In this document: piece after piece, positions 53,642 to 62,328 of the stretch
Position numbering within the stretch: position 1 is the first letter of the stretch
How the letters are laid out: each line of letters opens with the position of its first letter
NCBI GenBank assembly: GCA_027563145.1
Contig: CP071306.1
Span: forward strand, 1,550,001 to 1,614,000
Length of the DNA stretch: 64,000 nt
From: Halocatena halophila
Lineage (GTDB): Archaea > Halobacteriota > Halobacteria > Halobacteriales > Haloarculaceae
Direction: 5' to 3'
Made by a program: the position numbers and the translations under genes
The notes under the pieces: model-generated
What the model was told of the DNA's origin: nothing
Databases searched by the model: none
What the model saw: the letters and a program-made list of their open reading frames with translations, nothing else

Positions 53642-53853
53642 CTGACAATGACCTCACGACAGGCTACTACTCTGGTGAACAGTAGCCACAAAAACTCTGT
53701 CTATATCTCTACCTTATCGCCAGAACCACTTAAAGGAAAACGGACAATCAGTTCCAATGGCAGTGTGCAGCAAGAGCCACGAATGAAACGATTCCTGAAA
53801 TGAGCACAAAAGGCTTCGCTGCGCCGTTATCGTGAAACTCGGTATGTGCTGAG

Positions 53854-55062
53854 CTACGATGGCGAACGATCCGCAGACCCAGAAGCTGTTTCAGGGAGAA
53901 ATACCCAGATCAATATTCCAGTGAGGACCATCGCACCGGCTGCTATCAGTGTCGTTCCTGCATAGCCCACGCGCGCGTAGACAGCACCCGCAAGCCCTCC
54001 ACCGAGTCCAGAACCGATTTGTCCGACCCCAATAGTGAGATTGATGAACGTTCCTCGATTGTCGCTGGGGACGATTTCGGTCAGCAATGTCTGGAACGGC
54101 GTCCCCCTGGCTGCGTACAACCCCATCACGCTAAAGAACAGTCCATAGGCGACCCACATACTGACGATAAAATACGTTGTCAGTACCATGAGGCCAGCAA
54201 GACCGAATGATCCGAAAATAATGAAGCGTTTTCGGCCGAAGTGATCCGACAGTGTTCCAGCGGAGGGGCCGGCTACTGTCGTTCCAAGCCCACCGAAGAA
54301 GAACATCGTCGCGATCGCCCCACCGCCGACCCCGAGTGTCGTCTGAAGCCACGTTGGAAGATACGTCATGTACAGTGAACTGCCGCTAAACATAATCGCA
54401 AAGATCACAACTGCCGCAAGCCCTTCGCGTCGCCGCAGTACTGTTGTGTACCCATCAAGAACGCTATGAATTGACAAGTGGTCCGTGCGCTGAACATCGG
54501 GCTGTGGGACGTATCGCCAGAGGAAGCCGATAGTTACGGCGAGGAGAATTCCGAACGCGAGGAATGGCCACCGGTATCCGAACTGCTCCGCGACAATCGT
54601 GCCGATAGGAATCCCGGCAATTAGACCGGCAGATGTTCCGCTTCCTACCCAACCATTTGCCCATCCACGACGGTCGCGGGGGAAATAATCGCCGATGTAT
54701 GCAAGCGACGCACCGGTAAGAATTCCACCTGCAACGCCTGCGAGTGCTCGTACCACGATGAGCGATGCGAAATCCCAGGTAAACCAGTGGAGAATAAGCG
54801 CAGCAGCCATGATCGCGTTTCCGATGAGTAATATTCGACGTCTGCCGATTCGATCAGAGATGGGTCCAGCAATAAACGCAAAGACGCCGACGAACACCGC
54901 ATACGCGGTGATGAGTGTCCCCAAAAGAGACTCCGAGACGGCTACCTGTTCGCTGATGTGTGGAAGCAGGGGTGACATAATGAGCACCTGACTCCCAGAA
55001 ACAAATGCAAGCACCCATAGAATGAGTATAATCCGATACGAGTTCGTTGCTCGCTGGATCAT
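53854..55062 (-). CDS. MFS efflux transporter
   Basis: The 402-residue protein has twelve predicted membrane helices, the MFS loop 2-3 motif GPISDRIGRRRILLIG and its copy GTLSDHFGRKRFIIFG in the second half. The N-terminal ISEQVAVSESLLGTLITAYA region and the PFQTLLTEIVPSDNRGTFIN loop are typical of drug/proton antiporters. It lies 97 bases downstream of the SDR gene on the same strand; together with the MarR regulator further up this looks like a regulated efflux unit. Export direction and substrate are inferred from family. Confidence 0.88.
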   Translation of the reverse strand: MIQRATNSYRIILILWVLAFVSGSQVLIMSPLLPHISEQVAVSESLLGTLITAYAVFVGVFAFIAGPISDRIGRRRILLIGNAIMAAALILHWFTWDFASLIVVRALAGVAGGILTGASLAYIGDYFPRDRRGWANGWVGSGTSAGLIAGIPIGTIVAEQFGYRWPFLAFGILLAVTIGFLWRYVPQPDVQRTDHLSIHSVLDGYTTVLRRREGLAAVVIFAIMFSGSSLYMTYLPTWLQTTLGVGGGAIATMFFFGGLGTTVAGPSAGTLSDHFGRKRFIIFGSFGLAGLMVLTTYFIVSMWVAYGLFFSVMGLYAARGTPFQTLLTEIVPSDNRGTFINLTIGVGQIGSGLGGGLAGAVYARVGYAGTTLIAAGAMVLTGILIWVFLPETASGSADRSPS

Positions 55063-55159
55063 CTCCTCACCGCAATTGTTCCCTGTGCCACTTCATTCGC
55101 CAATCCTTTCTCTGGTCCGGCGCCCGTCTTTTGATTCGGTATCCACATGGTCGTCCTAA

Positions 55160-55927
55160 TTAGACCGGTGTCCATTCACCAGATCCCTCTTCCCACCGTC
55201 GAACATCCGTGCGGCTATACACCCCAATCGTCTCTCCATGGTGGTCGCTGTCAGTGGCGAGTGCTACTGCGACCGAGCCGAACGCTTCAGCAGGCAGCCA
55301 CTCTGGATCAGTGTCTGTCTTGGATCGTGTTATGAGGGGCGTTAACGGAACGAGTTCATTGATTCGCACAGACGCTCCGTATTCCGTGGCATCTTTCGCC
55401 AGCGCGTGCATGAGCATGTGCTCTCCCGCTGATGCGACAGCCATCAAACTGGCTGCCGGAGCAGCAATGGTTCCTGTCGGACCCGACAATCCGTTAACCA
55501 ACGTATAGGTGCTATCGACCCGTTCAGCAAGGATTGGAAGGAATGTGCGCGCCGCGACGAACTGCGCTGTCATGAAATTATCAATGACTTGATCCCATAT
55601 TTCCAGTGGAACATCAATCAATCGATCAATAGGTTGTGGGCCACCGAGGGATGCGACAACAGTATCGACGTAACCGAACTGTTCAAGAATGGTGTCCCGG
55701 AGTTGCTTCGCTCCGTCTATCTGACCAATATTTCCAACGAGAGGAGTGAGTTGGTCGGTCGCCACTCCAGACGATTCGAGATGTCCGTGAAGATCATCAA
55801 GGTGATCGGAACTCCGTGAAGGAACGATTACGGTCGCGCCTGTTTCAAGAAATGCTCGAGCGATTCCCGCACCAACTTCGCCTGCACCTCCCGCAACAAG
55901 TACTATTGAGTCGGTTTGGTCAGTCAT
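55160..55927 (-). CDS. SDR-family protein lacking the catalytic Tyr-Lys
   Basis: The 255-residue Rossmann-fold protein has the cofactor motif GGAGEVGAGIA (about residues 13-23) and the SLGG strand end at about 93-96. At the place of the conserved YxxxK it reads MAVAS (M162 to S166), so both the catalytic Tyr and Lys appear to be replaced. It may therefore bind nucleotide without classical dehydrogenase activity, or use another residue. It is in a run with the MFS transporter and a divergent-upstream palindrome (56003-56014), with MarR further upstream on the same strand. Confidence 0.8.
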   Translation of the reverse strand: MTDQTDSIVLVAGGAGEVGAGIARAFLETGATVIVPSRSSDHLDDLHGHLESSGVATDQLTPLVGNIGQIDGAKQLRDTILEQFGYVDTVVASLGGPQPIDRLIDVPLEIWDQVIDNFMTAQFVAARTFLPILAERVDSTYTLVNGLSGPTGTIAAPAASLMAVASAGEHMLMHALAKDATEYGASVRINELVPLTPLITRSKTDTDPEWLPAEAFGSVAVALATDSDHHGETIGVYSRTDVRRWEEGSGEWTPV

Positions 55928-56263
55928 CGTCGGGCTCCCAGTCTCTCAGCCACTGTACAGTTGGACCCTGTGTCTCGCACCATATCATTAGCCTAGTAAC
56001 CATTAGCCGGCTAAATACTTTTCTACTAGTCAAAAACAGCCATCCTCTTTTCTTGCACCCAATAGATTCGACAATAATTCTCTAGTCAATCGGAATCCCC
56101 AATTGCCCTAACTTGGGAGTATAGCGCCATTTATGTCCGAATTTTCTCGTTGTACGAGAATGAACCTATTGAATTGGCCAGTGATCCTTGCAATCTATTA
56201 AACCGAAAAGGGGAGCTCCTATCAGAGACACCAACCAAAAATAGTTACTAGTGAAAATATATC
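55928..56263. other. regulatory region between MarR and SDR genes
   Basis: About 335 bases. It contains a TATA-like GAAAAGTATTTAG (about 56011-56023, minus strand), the palindrome at 56003-56014 and A/T-rich sequence around 56085-56160. No gene is seen. The region may include the end of the marR transcript and the promoter of SDR/MFS. Confidence 0.45.
56003..56014. promoter_or_regulatory. perfect palindrome near the SDR/MFS promoter, candidate MarR-type operator
   Basis: TTAGCCGGCTAA is a perfect 12-base inverted repeat overlapping or just downstream of a minus-strand TATA-like element, about 76 bases before the SDR ATG. Its position suits repression by the nearby MarR-family protein; the binding protein is inferred. 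Confidence 0.4.
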
Positions 56264-56713
56264 TCATTCAGTTGTTTCATACGGCATGTCGATATTCTCT
56301 TGGATTTGTATCAGCATTCGCCGTAATAGCAGTCGTTCTTCGGTCGTAAATCCGTCCAGCAGTATCTCTTCTCCACGATTCCAACACGCTTCAATCGGGT
56401 CTATCAAATCCTCTCCATCTTCTGTCAAAAAGACTTGCTGAACGCGGCCATCGTCTGGATCTTGCTGACGTTCGATGAGGTCAGCATCTTCGAGTTTTCG
56501 TACTATTTTGGTGATTGTGGGTGGTTTTACAGAAAGGGCTTCAGCCAAATCAGCTTGCGAACATCCGTTGGTTTCTGCCAGCTGGGCAAGGACGAGTTCC
56601 TGTCCACCTTGAAGTCCTAGTTCGTCAAGCGCTGCGGTGAAGTAATTCCGGTGGTGTTTCGACGCATACGCTAGCTGATAACCGACAGAGTTTTGAATTG
56701 TTGAGTTATCCAT
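56264..56713 (-). CDS. MarR-family transcription regulator
   Basis: The 149-residue protein has the MarR winged helix: TNGCSQADLAEALSVKPPTI, TKIVRKLEDADLIERQQDPD and DGRVQQVFLTEDG, with helices at both ends for dimerisation. A TATA-like element at 56742-56748 and an imperfect palindrome ATAACCGTTAC (56726-56736) lie just upstream of its ATG, so autoregulation is plausible. It precedes the SDR and MFS genes in the same direction and probably controls them, releasing DNA on binding a small phenolic or drug-like ligand. Confidence 0.9.
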   Translation of the reverse strand: MDNSTIQNSVGYQLAYASKHHRNYFTAALDELGLQGGQELVLAQLAETNGCSQADLAEALSVKPPTITKIVRKLEDADLIERQQDPDDGRVQQVFLTEDGEDLIDPIEACWNRGEEILLDGFTTEERLLLRRMLIQIQENIDMPYETTE

Positions 56714-57012
56714 AGTATATTGACGATAACCGTTACCCGAGTAATAAGATTGACGCTGTTCGTGCCGGGGTATTCTGACTGTTTTCTATGAAGCTCTCGA
56801 AGAGTTCGGTACTAACGTATCCAGGGGTGCAGGATCAGAGCGAAGGTTGGCTATTGGCGATGTGAGTGCTGCTGCCTCATCACCTCCATCCATTCGCAAA
56901 CCCTCGCATCGGAGCATCACCCACAAGGGCCTATCAAGACATTGTAATGGCTCCAGAAATATCACCGCCTGCTATGCGGATCGTATTCAAACCAAAAGTA
57001 CGTTACGCAGGG

Positions 57013-57255
57013 TTATCGGCCGATCGCATACGCAGTATAGATCCCTGCCAGGAAGATGCCCCACCCGATGATCAGTGTCGGAATTTCGCCGACGGTCGAA
57101 TAGATCATTCCCTGTGTCAGACTGGCACCGGCTAACGCGACGTAAATTGCAACCAACAATCCAACATGCACGATCCGAGACTGCGAATCCACCCACTCAC
57201 GATAGCGAATCAACGCCGCAACGCCGGGGACTGATGAGATCGTTGCGTTTGCCAT
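57013..57255 (-). CDS. small membrane protein, 80 aa
   Basis: MANATISSVPGVAALIRYRE starts a protein with two hydrophobic helices (HVGLLVAIYVALAGASL and PTLIIGWGIFLAGIYTAYAI). A TATA-like GCGTATTAC (about 57275-57285, minus strand) precedes the ATG by about 25 bases, supporting it. Function unknown; the size and layout suggest a small accessory subunit or stress membrane protein. Confidence 0.6.
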   Translation of the reverse strand: MANATISSVPGVAALIRYREWVDSQSRIVHVGLLVAIYVALAGASLTQGMIYSTVGEIPTLIIGWGIFLAGIYTAYAIGR

Positions 57256-57378
57256 ATCAGCGTCCAGACAGTCCCATGTAATACGCTTTTTGGTTTTTCA
57301 ATAACCCATCATGAGAGTGCGTTGTCGAATCACAAACGGAGCGAAGCGACAGATCCGGAGAATGCCACAAACGGGCGT

Positions 57379-57978
57379 CTACTCCCACGGATGCCCACGT
57401 CCGTCGGGCCAGAGCGGATACCAGTGATCGGTTTCATCTTCCACATCGAGTTCGCCATCAAGCGTGCTCTGGAGTTTGAACTCGGTCGTCGAATCGCGTT
57501 CGTGACCGGATTGGGGAGCAAACGGATAGTACGACCCCCGGCGGAACGAATAGACCCAGTAGACCGGCGAATCCTTCTCAAAGGCAAAGACTGCAGCGAG
57601 CAGTCGACTGCCGAACCCCTTCTCGACGAACGTATCCGCGGCAAAATGCATGCTCGTGATCAGATCCTCGAACTCGGGATCCTCAAGAATAACCCACTGA
57701 TAGCCGTGTGAATCGGTGTTGAAACTGGCCTCGGTGCCAGTCTCTTCGCGACCGGCCTCAAGAATCTCTTTGACTTCCTGTTCGGCCTGTTCGAACGAGG
57801 CGCTATCAACGTTCGAAAAACAAAGTGCTGCCTCTCCGGAGGGATCGAAGCCAAGATCGGCGGCCATCGTCAGATAGGCGGTGCTCATCCCGAACAGATC
57901 GTCAGGATCTGCCGCGCGGGTGGCGTCAGTTTCGGCACTGGTTCCGAGCATCGCACGAAGCGAATCAAGCAGTCCCAT
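57379..57978 (-). CDS. PspAB-like protein, probable partner of HtpX/PspA system
   Basis: The 199-residue acidic protein starts MGLLDSLRAMLGTSAETDAT and contains DLFGMSTAYLTMAADLGFDP, CFSNVDSASFEQAEQEVKEI and DLITSMHFAADTFVEKGFGS. These are the conserved features of the haloarchaeal PspA-associated PspAB family as I know it. It follows htpX with 56 bases between, so the two are probably co-transcribed and act in membrane-stress handling. No enzyme motif is visible. Identification rests on memory of the family, not on a search. Confidence 0.75.
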   Translation of the reverse strand: MGLLDSLRAMLGTSAETDATRAADPDDLFGMSTAYLTMAADLGFDPSGEAALCFSNVDSASFEQAEQEVKEILEAGREETGTEASFNTDSHGYQWVILEDPEFEDLITSMHFAADTFVEKGFGSRLLAAVFAFEKDSPVYWVYSFRRGSYYPFAPQSGHERDSTTEFKLQSTLDGELDVEDETDHWYPLWPDGRGHPWE

Positions 57979-58034
57979 GTGTCACTCACGGTGACGGGAG
58001 GGCTTGTGGGTTTCCCCCGAAAAACGATGGCCGA

Positions 58035-58892
58035 TCAGGCGTACTGGAGTTCGCGTTCGAGATCCTGGAGCTTCTCGATCCGTTTTTCCGTGCGTGGGTG
58101 CGTGCTGAACAGATTCGCGATGACGCCTTTCTTGATTGGGACGATGAAGAAGGCGTTCATCTCCGATTGATCGCGGAGATCCTGATCGGGAACCTTGTCC
58201 ATCCGCCCGGAGATCTTCATCAGCGCAGAGGCGAGCGCGCCGGGATTGCCGGTGATGACGGCCGCACCACGGTCGGCGGCGTACTCGCGATAGCGCGATA
58301 GCGCCCGGATCAAGAAGAACGAAACGATCCAGACGACGAGCGAGGCAATCACGGCGATGAACCCGCTCGGGTTGTCGTCGTCGGCAAACAACCAGCCCCA
58401 GCGGACGACCATGAACGCAATCGTCGAGAGGAACGACGCGATCGTCATCACCATCACGTCGCGGTTTTTCACGTGCGCGAGCTCGTGGGCCATCACACCC
58501 TCGAGTTCGTCCTCATCGAGGGTGTTCATGATCCCAGTGGTGACACAGACGGTGGCGTTCTTTTTCGACCGCCCGGTTGCAAACGCGTTCGGAACGCGCG
58601 AATCAGTGACGGCGACCGTTGGTTTTGGGAGATCAGCCTGCTGTGAAAGCCGGCCAATCATCGCGTGGAGCTCTGGATACTCGTCCTCGGAGACTTCCCG
58701 CGCACCCATCGAATAAAGCGCCAGCTTATCGCTGAAGAAGAACTGGGCGACCATGAAGATCCCCATGGCAGCGAGAAACGGAAACATTCCTGCGTTCGCC
58801 ATGTACGCTCCGAACACGAGATAGAGGGCGAACAGCAGGAACATCGTGAAGACCATGCGTCCACGGAGGTTCCAATCCGGTTTCCACTCCAT
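58035..58892 (-). CDS. htpX: membrane metalloprotease HtpX
   Basis: The 285-residue M48 protease has two N-terminal membrane helices, the zinc motif HELAH (residues 136-140), two more helices and the third ligand Glu in REYAADRGA (E203). It degrades misfolded membrane proteins. The FATGRSKKNATVCVTTGIM region is typical. A TATA box at 58911-58920 (minus strand) is about 26 bases ahead of the ATG, supporting the start MEWKPDWNLRG. Downstream PspAB-like gene completes the usual haloarchaeal pair. Confidence 0.95.
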   Translation of the reverse strand: MEWKPDWNLRGRMVFTMFLLFALYLVFGAYMANAGMFPFLAAMGIFMVAQFFFSDKLALYSMGAREVSEDEYPELHAMIGRLSQQADLPKPTVAVTDSRVPNAFATGRSKKNATVCVTTGIMNTLDEDELEGVMAHELAHVKNRDVMVMTIASFLSTIAFMVVRWGWLFADDDNPSGFIAVIASLVVWIVSFFLIRALSRYREYAADRGAAVITGNPGALASALMKISGRMDKVPDQDLRDQSEMNAFFIVPIKKGVIANLFSTHPRTEKRIEKLQDLERELQYA

Positions 58893-58910
58893 ACAGGGAA
58901 TACAGGCGTA

Positions 58911-58920
58911 GAAACATATA
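58911..58920 (-). promoter_or_regulatory. TATA box of htpX
   Basis: Minus-strand TATATGTTTC lies about 24-26 bases before the htpX ATG at 58892, leaderless spacing. Confidence 0.6.
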
Positions 58921-58983
58921 GCACCACCGTTTCGGTTCTATGGTATCATGGCACACAATGGTGTTTGACGACTCCGAGCAGCG

Positions 58984-58993
58984 TCGTTTATAC
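58984..58993 (+). promoter_or_regulatory. TATA box of the NMD3-like gene
   Basis: CGTTTATACG is 28 bases before the ATG at 59018 and rules out the upstream ATG at 58940, which would lie ahead of the promoter. Confidence 0.6.
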
Positions 58994-59017
58994 GTCACGA
59001 CGGAGTATCGTCTGACA

Positions 59018-60133
59018 ATGAGTTCTGGGCAGTTCTGTCCACGATGTGGAGAGCCGATCGAGCGGTCAGATCGATCGTTACCCGGTAATCCAACCGGCCA
59101 GCAGGCGACCCTCTGCGATGCGTGTTACTTCGATTCGTTCGAGCTGGTGGCTGCACCCGACGAGCTTGTTGTCCACACCTGTGCCCAGTGTGGAGCCGTC
59201 GAGCGCGGCGCGGAGTGGGTGGACGTAGGCGCGACCGACTACACCGACGTGGCCATCGAGGAAACGACCGAAGCGCTCTCGGTGCACGTCCAGGCCGAGG
59301 AGATCGAGTGGGGTGTCGAACCCGAACAGATCGATCAGAATACGATCAAAATGCACTGTTTGTTTCGAGGAATCGTCCGCGAGACGGTCTTCGAAGAAGA
59401 AACGACGGTGCAAGTACGGTTCAATCGCGGGACGTGCACCCGCTGTTCGCGCATCGCTGGGGATTACTACGCCAGCACCGTCCAGGTGCGGGCCACCGAT
59501 CGAACGCCGACGGACGAAGAACGCGAGCGCGCGACCACGATTGCACAGGAACTCGTCGAAAAGCGCGAGGATACCGGCGACAGAAACGCGTTCATCACCG
59601 AAATTGCAGAGGACACGGATGGCATCGACATCCGACTGTCGACGACACAGCTCGGCCGTGCGATCGCAGACCACATCCAGCGAGCGCTCGGTGGGGAGAT
59701 CACCGACTCGCGAACGCTCATCACGGAAGACGAAGACGGGAACGAGGTCTATCGCGTCACCTACGCGGTCCGACTGCCGCCGTATCCATCCGGCACGATC
59801 GTCGAGCCGGTCGACGACGACCCCGTCCTCGTCCAGAGTGCACACGGTAACCTGAAAGGAGTGCGACTCACCACCGGTAGCCGATACGAAGCCGACGCTG
59901 ACGACGGAATCGACCCGGATGTCAAGCGGGTGGGCACCGTCGGTGACGCTGTCGAAACGACTGTCGTCACGATCGAAGACGAACACGCAGTGCAGGTACT
60001 CGATCCCGACACGTTCGAGGCGAAAACCATCGCCCGGCCGTCGTATCTTGATCCGGACGCAGACACCGTTCACGTCGTTGCCGTCGGGAGTAACCTCTAC
60101 GTGCTTCCGTCCGATGCGATCGAAACCGAATAA
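59018..60133 (+). CDS. nmd3: NMD3-family protein
   Basis: The 371-residue protein begins with the NMD3 zinc-ribbon region: FCPRCGEPIE, LCDACYFDSFELV, HTCAQCGAVERG and, further on, RGTCTRCSRIAGDYY, eight cysteines in CxxC pairs. The rest has OB/SH3-like beta domains (YRVTYAVRLPPYPSG, VRLTTGSRYEADAD). In eukaryotes NMD3 escorts the large ribosomal subunit out of the nucleus; in archaea it is thought to act in subunit maturation. Start chosen at MSSGQFCPRCG because of the TATA box 28 bases before. Confidence 0.9.
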   Translation: MSSGQFCPRCGEPIERSDRSLPGNPTGQQATLCDACYFDSFELVAAPDELVVHTCAQCGAVERGAEWVDVGATDYTDVAIEETTEALSVHVQAEEIEWGVEPEQIDQNTIKMHCLFRGIVRETVFEEETTVQVRFNRGTCTRCSRIAGDYYASTVQVRATDRTPTDEERERATTIAQELVEKREDTGDRNAFITEIAEDTDGIDIRLSTTQLGRAIADHIQRALGGEITDSRTLITEDEDGNEVYRVTYAVRLPPYPSGTIVEPVDDDPVLVQSAHGNLKGVRLTTGSRYEADADDGIDPDVKRVGTVGDAVETTVVTIEDEHAVQVLDPDTFEAKTIARPSYLDPDADTVHVVAVGSNLYVLPSDAIETE

Positions 60134-60137
60134 CGAG

Positions 60138-60398
60138 CTACTCCTGCTGGTCTCGATACACCACCACATCCTGGCCCGCCCGACGAACCGTCACTGCAAC
60201 GTCGCCGTCGAGTCGGCGGCTGGCAGACCGGATCGTCGTCTCCAGAGAGGCAAGCTGGTCGGCGTCCGGATCGCGCTCGGCCAGGTGCTGACACTGATCG
60301 GCCAGCCGGGCCAGCCGCTCGCTGACCACCACGTTTTCGACCGTCTCACTCGCCTCCTCCAGTCGGATGCCTGCACGCCGGAGGGTCTCGCCGCTCAT
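60138..60398 (-). CDS. small haloarchaeal hypothetical protein, 86 aa
   Basis: MSGETLRRAGIRLEEASETV starts a helical N-terminal half (VVVSERLARLADQCQHLAER, LASLETTIRSASRRLDG) and a short beta end (DVAVTVRRAGQDVVVYRDQQ). A TATA-like element at about 60418-60430 (AATGATTATATTTG on the minus strand) fits leaderless transcription. The pattern resembles a small haloarchaeal family with no known function. It converges on the NMD3-like gene with 4 bases between. Confidence 0.6.
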   Translation of the reverse strand: MSGETLRRAGIRLEEASETVENVVVSERLARLADQCQHLAERDPDADQLASLETTIRSASRRLDGDVAVTVRRAGQDVVVYRDQQE

Positions 60399-60522
60399 AC
60401 TATCTTCCACGGGGAATTCAAATATAATCATTCTGATCTTCAGTTTGGGATCAAGGGAAACAACAGACGTTCGTATCAGCGCTCAAATCGACGGGCTACA
60501 GGGCTTCATGTCGTGACAGTAC

Positions 60523-62253
60523 TCACTGCCAGACATCATCCAGGGGATGGGAGGCATTGCTGTCCCTGCTGGAAGATCGCCGAGGGGCAGTGTCCGCCGA
60601 ATCGACAGCGAAGGATGGGTCAAACGGCGGAAGCTCTGGGGTTTGCATTCGATCGAGCTGTTGTTGGAACCACGGCGGAACGTCGGTGGCTGCTCGATCG
60701 AACAGTTCGAGGAGGCTGGTGTCTGCGAGATACGTCGCGCCGTAATCCGTCGGCGAGCGGACAACACGGCCACACGCCTGAATGACGGTTCGGAGTGCTG
60801 TCCGGTAGTACCATCCCCACTGGCCATCCTCGAGCCGGCGGGCGACGCGTGAATCTTTGGTGTTTGGATAGGGAGCCTTACAGAGAAGTTGCCAGCGCGC
60901 GAGATCGTCCGCGAGATCGAGGGCCTCTTCCATTTTCACCGAGAGGAGCACGCTCGTCTCATCGCGCTTCCAGGACGACAGCACGGCGTCGCGGTTCTCC
61001 GAATCGTGGCTCCGAAGCCGGTCGCCGACGCCAAACTCCGTCAGCTGTCGTTCGAGTTGCTCTGCGATCGCATACGAGTGACAGTGAACGATGCCCTTCT
61101 CGTCAGGATGGTGAGCCATGAGTCTGACCAACAGCCGTGCGATCTTCGGAATCGTCTCATCACGAGCGTCGTAGGTCATCTTTCCCTGGGTGACATCGAA
61201 CAGCGGCCGGTTTTCGACGGGGAACGTGTGCTCGACATCGACGAACGCGACTCGCTCTGGGTCGAGGCCGGTCTGATAACAGAACGCTTCTGCGTTGAGG
61301 ATCGTGGCCGAGAGGAGTGCAAACCGGTTCGCTCGATCCCAGACGGTGTGTGAGAGATAGCGCTCGGGGTTGACGGGTTTGATCGTCACTGGGGAGTTCT
61401 CACCGCCGTGTTGGTCTGTCACCCAGGTGGTTGCGCTCTCGTGGTCGCTTGCATCGTCCACAAACCAGTTGAGATCACGCACGAGTGACGCCAGGGTATC
61501 GCGCTTTTTCACTTCATCCGGCGTGAGCTCGGGCTCGCGCTGAAGTTCATGGCGCTGTCGGTCACACACCGCAGCGAGCGTCCTGGCGTACTCGATCGCA
61601 TCGTCGACGCCATCGATCGCCGGTGGCGGCGTCCGTTCGAACACCGGAACGGTCTGGGGACGAAGGTCGATCGTGGCGTACATCTCCGCCCAATCGGCCA
61701 GTCCGTGGGCCTCATCGATCACGAGTACGTCGCGCTTGCCGAACACCTCAGAGCCGGCCGTTTGCATGAAATACGCCAGCGTCATCGCTGCGATCTGGCG
61801 GGTAGCAGCCAGATCGCGGTCAGAAAAGTACGGACAGCGGTGTTTTTGCGGGCAATCGAAGCCGGTTTCTCTCGCACACGGGGCCTGATCGACCGGTGTC
61901 GTCGTCTCACCGGGGAGAACACACGAGTAGTTGCCCTTCCCGCGGATGACGCTCAGTGAATCCAGTAGTGGATCGGCAGCTACGTCATCAAGCTGTGAGA
62001 CCTGTGGCGTGGTGTAGTACGCGCCAAAGGCCTCTTCGGGACCAGCATCTCTGGGTCCACGAGCACTGCCAGCGATTGCGCGTGCCAGCAAGGACTTGCC
62101 ACTCCCGGTTGGTGCACGAACAAGGACGATATCGTTACCCGCCTCGAAGGCGGCCTGGATGTCACGAATCGCCCCTTTTTGGGCACCCCGATAGCTGGCT
62201 GCGGGAAACTCGGCTGGAATGCGATCTGGATTCACGAGTAGGGAGGTCACCAC
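60523..62253 (-). CDS. XPD/DinG-like Fe-S DNA helicase
   Basis: The 576-residue superfamily 2 helicase has Walker A APTGSGKSL (residues 47-55), the DEAH box VIDEAHGLADW and the C-terminal motifs FALLSATILNAEAF, KGIVHCHSYAI and VIQACGRVVRSPTDYG. Between Walker A and the DEAH box is a four-cysteine cluster (NYSCVLPG, APCARETGFDCPQKHRCPYF), which binds the 4Fe-4S cluster of XPD/DinG helicases. It unwinds DNA 5'-to-3' in repair. It is shorter than typical XPD (about 700 or more residues), with a reduced arch domain. The start MVTSLLVNPDRIP is the only one before Walker A with good context. Confidence 0.88.
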   Translation of the reverse strand: MVTSLLVNPDRIPAEFPAASYRGAQKGAIRDIQAAFEAGNDIVLVRAPTGSGKSLLARAIAGSARGPRDAGPEEAFGAYYTTPQVSQLDDVAADPLLDSLSVIRGKGNYSCVLPGETTTPVDQAPCARETGFDCPQKHRCPYFSDRDLAATRQIAAMTLAYFMQTAGSEVFGKRDVLVIDEAHGLADWAEMYATIDLRPQTVPVFERTPPPAIDGVDDAIEYARTLAAVCDRQRHELQREPELTPDEVKKRDTLASLVRDLNWFVDDASDHESATTWVTDQHGGENSPVTIKPVNPERYLSHTVWDRANRFALLSATILNAEAFCYQTGLDPERVAFVDVEHTFPVENRPLFDVTQGKMTYDARDETIPKIARLLVRLMAHHPDEKGIVHCHSYAIAEQLERQLTEFGVGDRLRSHDSENRDAVLSSWKRDETSVLLSVKMEEALDLADDLARWQLLCKAPYPNTKDSRVARRLEDGQWGWYYRTALRTVIQACGRVVRSPTDYGATYLADTSLLELFDRAATDVPPWFQQQLDRMQTPELPPFDPSFAVDSADTAPRRSSSRDSNASHPLDDVWQ

Positions 62254-62328
62254 GCAAAGCAGCGGTCGGGCGACCGTACGCAGACGTTCGGTGCCCGGGT
62301 CGAAATATGGTGCGCTTTCTGTGCGCCG

